A DNA stretch of 64,000 nt from Bacteroidota bacterium (GTDB taxonomy: Bacteria; Bacteroidota; Bacteroidia; Chitinophagales; BACL12), in the NCBI GenBank assembly GCA_016706865.1, contig JADJIS010000003.1, positions 1,550,001 through 1,614,000 on the forward strand, in the 5' to 3' direction. Made by a program: the position numbers and the translations under genes. Below, one piece after another: positions 58,175 through 64,000 of the stretch. Each line of letters starts with the position of its first letter. Position 1 is the first letter of the stretch. The notes below the pieces were generated by a model. The model did no database searches and was not told where the DNA came from. It saw only the letters and a program-made list of their open reading frames with translations.

Positions 58175-59563
58175 TTATTCATCAAACCAAACTGGTCTTA
58201 AAATATCAGATATAACGATGGCATTTGAATTGTAAAGACGTTCATCTATACAAGTTGGAAATCTGCGAGGAATTCCACTCTCCAAACCATCAGGATTCGG
58301 ACTTAGTGTTGGAAGATCTGTGCGTCTCCAATCTGACCACACTTCACATTGTGAAAACATCGCAATATATTTTTGTGTCATTATCTTTTCCAAGGTAATG
58401 GTTACAGACGTTTCACTTGCATTTGCTGTTTCGTAAGCAATATCAGGAGCACCTACTGTTGCCAAAATGTTTGCTTTAACAGCATTATTATGAGCAGTTG
58501 CAGCACCTGGAAGATCACCCAAACGGAATTTTGCTTCAGCCTCAATAAATAACATTTCGTACCATGTTAAAAGTGGAAGCGGAGCATTATCGTCTCCATA
58601 TAAAAGACCCATATTGGATGCATTAAAATTTTCACCATTATTTGGCACTCCTAAATAAATAAGATCCGGATTTAAGGTAGCATATAATGGTAAGCGAGGA
58701 TCGCTGTTCGCCAACATTAAATTGATAAAGAATTCACCCATTTTAATATAACCGTCTCTGGTGGTATTAAAGGAATTCCATGGATTTAATTCATTTCCAT
58801 TTTCACCAAATATTGCCATGGTATTATCTGCATTAGAGGAAACACCGGAAGCATTAATTGCAGCTAGCGCATCATTTGCAGAACCGGTTGCATCTTTCCC
58901 ACTTAAACGATTAGCATATCTTGCTTTTAACATATAAGCAGCTTTTATCCATTGTGAAACATCACCATTATGAATAAAATCATCAGCACCCGGTAAAAGT
59001 CCATTGCTGGTTGAAGGAGCAGAAAGATCAGTAATAGCTCCATCTAATTGTGATTGCATTGTAGCGTAAATGGTTTCCTGCGTATCATACGAAGGGTTGA
59101 GATTTGCTTCACCACCTTCTAATCCGTTTAATGCGGAAGAATAAGGAATATCACCCCAAAAATCGGTAGCTAAACCAATGGTCATCACTTTCAGAATTGT
59201 TGCAATTCCTCTGTAATATGGATTTTCATCACCTGCAACATTAATTAATTCCTGTTGATTAATTAATGCATCCGCATACACTGTTTTCCATTCATTAGTA
59301 TTTGATTGTTCTGTTATCTTATAATCGCGAATATCGATCATTTGAAAACTATTACCTGCCGATTGCTGTGTAAGAATAGAACTGGTTCTGGATAATTGTC
59401 CCGTATACAAAGATTGCATTGCAACTTCAGAAACAGTCAGCAATAAAGCCGGTGTAACTTCAGTAGGACTATTTGGAGATTCTGAAACCTCCTCTATCCA
59501 TCCGTTGCATCCTGTATTGAACAGGATAACCGGAATTGTTAGTATTAAAAGAATCTTTTTCAT
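58175..59563 (-). CDS. SusD/RagB-family outer-membrane lipoprotein
   Basis: A 462-residue SusD-like protein (SusD-like_2 type) with lipobox FNTGC (Cys18): SPTEVTPALLLTVSEVAMQSLYTGQLSR, YADALINQQELINV, DFWGDIPYSSALNGLEGGEANLNPSYDTQE, LLTWYEMLFIEAEAKFRLGDLPGAATAHNNAV. It binds the ligand at the surface and hands it to SusC. ATG 59563 gives the signal directly; an 11-codon longer start overlaps SusC. It follows SusC in one operon. Confidence 0.93.
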   Translation of the reverse strand: MKKILLILTIPVILFNTGCNGWIEEVSESPNSPTEVTPALLLTVSEVAMQSLYTGQLSRTSSILTQQSAGNSFQMIDIRDYKITEQSNTNEWKTVYADALINQQELINVAGDENPYYRGIATILKVMTIGLATDFWGDIPYSSALNGLEGGEANLNPSYDTQETIYATMQSQLDGAITDLSAPSTSNGLLPGADDFIHNGDVSQWIKAAYMLKARYANRLSGKDATGSANDALAAINASGVSSNADNTMAIFGENGNELNPWNSFNTTRDGYIKMGEFFINLMLANSDPRLPLYATLNPDLIYLGVPNNGENFNASNMGLLYGDDNAPLPLLTWYEMLFIEAEAKFRLGDLPGAATAHNNAVKANILATVGAPDIAYETANASETSVTITLEKIMTQKYIAMFSQCEVWSDWRRTDLPTLSPNPDGLESGIPRRFPTCIDERLYNSNAIVISDILRPVWFDE

Positions 59564-59582
59564 ATTAAATATTTTTATCGTT

Positions 59583-62500
59583 TTAGAATGCAGCACTAAC
59601 TGTGAAAATATAAGATTTAGTACTTGGATTATTAAACCAGTCGAAACCTGTTATATTGGAACCTGCTCCGGTTAAACTTGTCTCCGGATCTACTCCTGGA
59701 TAATCAGTTTTTAACCAAAGATTTCTTCCTGTTGCCGATACTGTTAGTCCTTTAAGAACACTTTTCGGAGCAAGTGTAAATTCATAACTCAATCTTGCTT
59801 CACGAAGACGTACCCAACCTCCATCAAAAATTGACTGAGAGGTAGCGCCATTATCACCTAAATAATTACTCCAATAATCAATTGGTGCAATTTCGGTTGT
59901 GTTCGGAAGATAAGTTCCATCAGGTTGTTCAACAACACCTTCAATAATAAAAGTATGATCTCTTTCTGCAGATTCCTCTGAAATACCAATACGGTTCATA
60001 CGAGCACCGGTACCATACCAGATATCACCACCTTTTCTGATGTCTAATAATCCGCTTAAAGTGAAACCTTTATAGGTAACTCCGGTATTAATATTCATTA
60101 ACCAATCCGGATATGGATCACCAATTACACCGCTAACGGTATCAAAAATTGGAAATCCATCTTCATCTATCAAAAGATCACCATCGGGGCTATATGCCCA
60201 TTGTGAACCATATAATAATCCATAAGGCTGACCTTCAATAACATAGGCACCAGGATCACCAAATCCCGCTTCAATTTCAATTTCATCAACACCTTCTGCT
60301 AAAGCAGTAACTTCATTTTCGTTTTTGCTGAAGTTACCTCCTACATTCCAAGTGAGATTTTTTGTTTTAACAATATCGGCATTTAAAGAAAGTTCAATTC
60401 CTTTATTTGTCATAGCACCTGCATTGTTATATACATAAGAGAATCCTGAAGTGGAAGCAATTGGTTGTGTCAATAAAATATCTTCAGAATTTTGGATATA
60501 ATAAGCAGCATCAAGATCAATTCTACCTTTCCAGAATTTCAATTCTAAACCAAATTCAGTTCCGGTTAATCTTTCCGGTTTAAGGTCAGGATTACCTAGT
60601 GTATTTAACTGGCTATAACCAAAACCTGATTGACCAAGGTATGGAAAGCTATATCCATCGGTAAATCCATCCGTATATACAGGAGAAATAAACGTAGTAT
60701 TTGCACTATAAGGTTGAGGTTCTATACCTGCCTGAGCATAAGCAAAACGTACTTTACCAAAAGAGAAAATATTATTGGTATTCATTATTTCGCTGAAAAC
60801 AAACGCGATATTAGCTGATGGGAAAAATGCACTTCCCTGATTTGGTCCATAGGTTGAAGACCATTCATTTCTTCCTGATAAAGTCAAGAATAAGAAACTT
60901 TGATATTCAAATGCTAATTCGCCAAAAAGTGCAGCATTTCTTTGTTGTGTTGTCAACTGACTTGAATAAAGATCTGCAGCATTGGAAAGATTATAAAAAT
61001 CGGGAATAGTGAGATCGCGACCACGAGCGTATAAATTGGAAACATCTATATCTGTGATGTTATTTCCAAGAGTTATAGACATATTAAAATCTTCCGTAAT
61101 ATTTTTAGTAGCGGATGCAATTAAATCACTATAGATCTGACGATAACGAATAGAATTTTCCTCGATCTGACCACCCGGCGCATTTGCAGGATCGTTACTT
61201 CCTATCGAAAATATTTGTTTGCGCAAATCAGTATAAGAATCTGCACCAACTCTATAAGTTACTGTCATCCAGTTCCATGGAGTATATACTGCAGAAACAT
61301 TACTGATCAACCTGTTTGTATTATCAGTATATGGATTATTGTATGCGGTCCAATATGGATTATCATATGCATTAAAATAATTTCTGTTCGCACCACTTGG
61401 ATATTCATATCCGGCACCAAGATCGTAACTGGAAGGTGTGCGCATTAAACTTAACATAACACCGGAAAGGTTACTTCCATTTTGTGCTCTGTTTCCCTGG
61501 CTATTGATATAATTTGCATCAACAGCAATTTTAAATTTTTCAAAAATGCGCATATCTGAATTAATACGCACTGAATTTCTGTCGAAACTTGTATTAGGAA
61601 TTATACCATTATCTTGCGTATTACCGATAGATAATCTCAATGAACCTCTGTCTGTTCCACCACTAATCGCTAAGTTATTATTATAGGTCATACCGTTTTG
61701 GAAAAATTCACCCGCATTATCAACCGGAGAAATTCCTAAAGTACTATTAAGTGGTCCCCAGCTGTTTGGAGTTCCACCGGAAACATCATCATCAGTATCC
61801 CATAAATAATCCGGACCCGGATCAGCTTCAACAAAATCTCCTTCCGGTTCAATCTGGTCGTCAGCATTAAAATCACCTCCACCTGTTCCTTGTGCATATT
61901 GATCTTGTTGATCAGGAAGTTTATTTACCTGACTAATTTCCAGGGAGGATGAAAAATTGATATGTACCGATTTATCACCGGCTTTATTACCTCTTTTAGT
62001 TGTTATAATGATAGCGCCCGAACCCGCACGTGAACCATATAAAGCTGCGGCGGCAGGACCTTTCAAAATATTAATACTTTCAATATCATCGGGATTAACA
62101 TCTATTGCTCTGTTTGAGTTACTCACACCATTAAGGTTTGCATTAAATGGGTAGTCACCTGCTACGGTTGAATTTGTAGAGTTGTCGATCGGAACACCAT
62201 CAATAACCACCAAGGGTTGATTTTCGTTAGTGAATGTGCTCGGACCACGAATAATGATCTTGCTGGAAGCACCCGGAGTGCCCGCAGATCCAACCACTTG
62301 AACACCTGCAGCCTTAGCCGACAGCCCTTCAATAAAGTTTTCCTCACCGGAGCTCGCTAATCTGTCGCCACCTACTTGCTGTGTACTATATCCCAAGGAA
62401 AGTTTTTCCTTCGAGATACCCAGCGCAGTAACAACTACAGTTTCAAGTCCGAGAATATCTTCCTCCAGAGCAACATTGATAACATTTCTTGCCCCGATGG

Positions 62501-62753
62501 TTTCTTCCCGCATTTTAAAACCTAAAAAAGTGTACACTAAAACATCTTTGTCTTGCGGAACAACAAGCACATATTTGCCGTCTATATCGGTAACAGTTCC
62601 TGTTGTTGTGCCCTTCACCAATACGGTTGCACCGGGCAAAGGTTCATTGTCTGTTCCTGATGTAATCGTTCCGGTTATTGTTTTACTCTGCCCAAAAGCG
62701 AGTGAAACCATAAACAGAGGCATCAGCAACAGAGAAGTAGCTAATTTTCTCAT
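59583..62753 (-). CDS. SusC/RagA TonB-linked outer-membrane protein
   Basis: A 1,056-residue receptor: signal peptide (ending LAFGQS), carboxypeptidase-regulatory-like domain (TITGTITSGTDNEPLPGATVLVKGT), plug (VVIDGVPIDNS; NPDDIESINILKGPAAAALYGSRAGSGAIIITTKRG) and a barrel ending with terminal Phe (TVSAAF). With SusD it imports a large substrate, usually a glycan or peptide. No GH, PL or protease gene is adjacent, so the substrate cannot be guessed. Confidence 0.95.
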   Translation of the reverse strand: MRKLATSLLLMPLFMVSLAFGQSKTITGTITSGTDNEPLPGATVLVKGTTTGTVTDIDGKYVLVVPQDKDVLVYTFLGFKMREETIGARNVINVALEEDILGLETVVVTALGISKEKLSLGYSTQQVGGDRLASSGEENFIEGLSAKAAGVQVVGSAGTPGASSKIIIRGPSTFTNENQPLVVIDGVPIDNSTNSTVAGDYPFNANLNGVSNSNRAIDVNPDDIESINILKGPAAAALYGSRAGSGAIIITTKRGNKAGDKSVHINFSSSLEISQVNKLPDQQDQYAQGTGGGDFNADDQIEPEGDFVEADPGPDYLWDTDDDVSGGTPNSWGPLNSTLGISPVDNAGEFFQNGMTYNNNLAISGGTDRGSLRLSIGNTQDNGIIPNTSFDRNSVRINSDMRIFEKFKIAVDANYINSQGNRAQNGSNLSGVMLSLMRTPSSYDLGAGYEYPSGANRNYFNAYDNPYWTAYNNPYTDNTNRLISNVSAVYTPWNWMTVTYRVGADSYTDLRKQIFSIGSNDPANAPGGQIEENSIRYRQIYSDLIASATKNITEDFNMSITLGNNITDIDVSNLYARGRDLTIPDFYNLSNAADLYSSQLTTQQRNAALFGELAFEYQSFLFLTLSGRNEWSSTYGPNQGSAFFPSANIAFVFSEIMNTNNIFSFGKVRFAYAQAGIEPQPYSANTTFISPVYTDGFTDGYSFPYLGQSGFGYSQLNTLGNPDLKPERLTGTEFGLELKFWKGRIDLDAAYYIQNSEDILLTQPIASTSGFSYVYNNAGAMTNKGIELSLNADIVKTKNLTWNVGGNFSKNENEVTALAEGVDEIEIEAGFGDPGAYVIEGQPYGLLYGSQWAYSPDGDLLIDEDGFPIFDTVSGVIGDPYPDWLMNINTGVTYKGFTLSGLLDIRKGGDIWYGTGARMNRIGISEESAERDHTFIIEGVVEQPDGTYLPNTTEIAPIDYWSNYLGDNGATSQSIFDGGWVRLREARLSYEFTLAPKSVLKGLTVSATGRNLWLKTDYPGVDPETSLTGAGSNITGFDWFNNPSTKSYIFTVSAAF

Positions 62754-62803
62754 AGATTTGGATTTGGATTATTTAAAAATAGGTTTATATCTACCGGCCT
62801 AAG

Positions 62804-62888
62804 TTTAACTCTAATTAAGTTAAATTAGGTTTAAATAGCAATATTATAGTGTTTTTTGACAATTGTTAAATATTTGTAAACAAATATT
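62804..62888. promoter_or_regulatory. Two inverted repeats upstream of susC
   Basis: tttaact/agttaaa at 62804-62824 (7-bp arms, 7-nt spacer) and aatatttg/caaatatt at 62869-62888 (8-bp arms, 4-nt spacer). Both lie in the 181-bp gap upstream of the leftward SusC gene. The second contains TTTG-type promoter words on either strand. Likely promoter-operator region of the susCD operon. Confidence 0.5.
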
Positions 62889-62934
62889 CAGTATTTAACA
62901 TTAAACCATAATTTTTCCACAGGTTATGCATACT

Positions 62935-63660
62935 TTATTTATTCGCATCGTAATAGGCAAATACCTTTTGAACGATATCTGCAACCCGCGCACCAGGATC
63001 CTGTCGGATCTTTAACTCCTCTTTTTCTATCATAAGAAATAAACCGTCAAGTGCTTTTTGGGTGACATATCCAGTGAGATCAGGATTCATATCCTCCACA
63101 AGGGGTATTTTATTGTAATAATTTATTGCGTCAGTCCAGTATTTGGTGGCACCAACCTTATTTAATGAACTTTGAACGATGGGGGTGAATTTAGCCGTTA
63201 ATTCCGCCGTGGTAGTTTTTTTAAGGTATTCGGTAGCAGCATCATTTGCTCCAAATAAAATATTCATGGCATCAGCTATTGTCATCTGTCGTATAGAATT
63301 TGTAAGCACAGCTTTAGCTTCAATCGCAGCATTCTCCGCGGCATGATTTACCGAATTCACAACATCATCACACATTTTATTTAGACCAAGGTTGCGTAAT
63401 GTAGATTCAATTTTTTGCGCCTCCGGAGGAAATGGAATTTTAACCTGCGGATTGCCTAAATAACCATTTACCACCGATAATAGATCAGATCCATTAGTTG
63501 CACCTTGCACCAATGCCTCCTTTAAACCATTGGCTGCCTCCTGTTCTGTTATAGTTGTTCCGATAACGGTGTTTAACACATCTTCCATTACCTGTGGATC
63601 ACAGGTGGATCCTGTCAACATTCCTATTGTAAGTATTCCAAATATTACTTTCTTAAACAT
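62935..63660 (-). CDS. DUF4197-family lipoprotein-like protein
   Basis: A 241-residue protein with an N-terminal hydrophobic segment and Cys (FGILTIGMLTGSTC), then the DUF4197 body: TEQEAANGLKEALVQGATNGSDLLS, NPQVKIPFPPEAQKIESTLRNLGLN, TTTAELTAKFTPIVQSSLNKVGATKYW, VTQKALDGLFLMIEKEELKIRQDPGAR. Widely distributed; function unknown. ATG 63660 suits the signal; an upstream start adds 15 residues. It lies upstream of susC in the same orientation. Confidence 0.88.
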   Translation of the reverse strand: MFKKVIFGILTIGMLTGSTCDPQVMEDVLNTVIGTTITEQEAANGLKEALVQGATNGSDLLSVVNGYLGNPQVKIPFPPEAQKIESTLRNLGLNKMCDDVVNSVNHAAENAAIEAKAVLTNSIRQMTIADAMNILFGANDAATEYLKKTTTAELTAKFTPIVQSSLNKVGATKYWTDAINYYNKIPLVEDMNPDLTGYVTQKALDGLFLMIEKEELKIRQDPGARVADIVQKVFAYYDANK

Positions 63661-63865
63661 GTCTTTATATTTTCTGCCAAGGTAAAGAATTAGCAGGAAA
63701 TACAATAGGGCTTCCTGGAAGAAGAAAAAATAAATTTAAACGGTATTCATAATTTTAATTATTCAATAAAATCAACCTCTAAGCAGAACTTTGGATCGGA
63801 TTTAACTCCACAAAAATTTCCAACAACAAAAGCAAGGGCATAAAAAACTTTATTACATTTGCCAA

Positions 63866-64000
63866 ATGAAGAATATGGAATTTTTAATAAATGTACACGC
63901 GCAATTTTTGTTCAAACACAGTAGTGACGCAGTTTATGGCAGTGATTATACCGTAAGATTATTCGACAAAGACCCAATATCCGATGATTTTTTAGGCGAG
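63866..64000 (+). CDS. Start of an unknown protein, C2-like N-terminal segment
   Basis: A frame of 45 codons open to the right edge: MKNMEFLINVHAQFLFKHSSD...YTVRLFDKDPISDDFLGE. The VRLFDKD-x-x-SDDFLG pattern resembles the Ca2+-binding strands of C2-like domains (D-x-D, DDFLG). The gene is divergent from the DUF4197 gene. The end is outside the window, so the family is uncertain. Confidence 0.5.
   Translation, partial: MKNMEFLINVHAQFLFKHSSDAVYGSDYTVRLFDKDPISDDFLGE

Overview
The window looks like chromosomal DNA from an uncultured or poorly known member of the Bacteroidota, probably near Chitinophagales/Sphingobacteriales. The evidence is strongly AT-rich DNA, a SusC/SusD pair, a type IX secretion (T9SS) C-terminal sorting domain, a -7 element of the TAnnTTTG type, almost no Shine-Dalgarno sequences, and many families typical of that phylum (Thivi_2564, DUF6132, GH130 next to GT4, MBL-rhodanese fusions). 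I saw no rRNA, tRNA, CRISPR array, phage or insertion sequence.

Layout. (1) 1-6256: a run of small 'housekeeping defence' genes (SRPBCC/AHSA1, TfoX-N, DoxX, DUF4287, DUF1905/YdeI, three-fold VOC family with a copy further on, RibD-type reductase, DUF1801, an RNAP alpha-CTD-like protein) around a GlxA-type AraC regulator. A 21-bp-spaced direct repeat upstream of two of these units is a candidate operator for that regulator. (2) 6467-8958: a large SPFH/flotillin-like protein and a small membrane protein. (3) 8941-11510: a 78-bp tandem array, then VOC, YciI and an ECF42-type sigma factor. (4) 11747-16207: a membrane-anchored protein with an unusual start, a P2-type cation ATPase and an eRF1-domain-like small protein. 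(5) 16793-27099: a 2,286-residue secreted protein (ice-binding DUF3494 domain, 28 tandem Ig/PKD-like modules, T9SS tail), flanked on both sides by paralogous AraC-like regulators and long non-coding DNA. (6) 27368-33921: stress-type genes (FAD-Rieske oxidoreductase, DUF2383, GH130 phosphorylase plus GT4 fusion, a broken SDR gene, a second eRF1-like protein). (7) 34002-43195: an oxidative and sulfur stress island: Crp/Fnr regulator, OxyR divergent from catalase with an OxyR-like box between them, then DUF2892, MBL-rhodanese, three more rhodaneses, peroxiredoxin, Dps, OsmC and thioredoxin, mostly packed as one operon. (8) 43253-58086: cell-envelope genes: a TonB-domain lipoprotein, a thioester alpha-2-macroglobulin and penicillin-binding protein 1C, with a GT-C membrane enzyme, an SGNH hydrolase and a repeat protein of unknown function placed between them. 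(9) 58175-62753: a SusD/SusC pair, then a DUF4197 protein and the start of an unknown gene at the right edge.

How it fits together. The 34-43 kb island reads as a peroxide and persulfide defence unit: OxyR senses H2O2, catalase, peroxiredoxin and Dps remove peroxide or iron, and the MBL and rhodanese proteins handle sulfane sulfur. The A2M and PbpC genes are the well-known pair thought to trap proteases and repair the wall. The giant repeat protein is the most unusual object: a T9SS-exported ice-binding-like protein on a long, actively rearranging stalk.

Limits: all calls are from reading the sequence. No homology search, promoter model or structure prediction was run, and residue positions are counted by hand.
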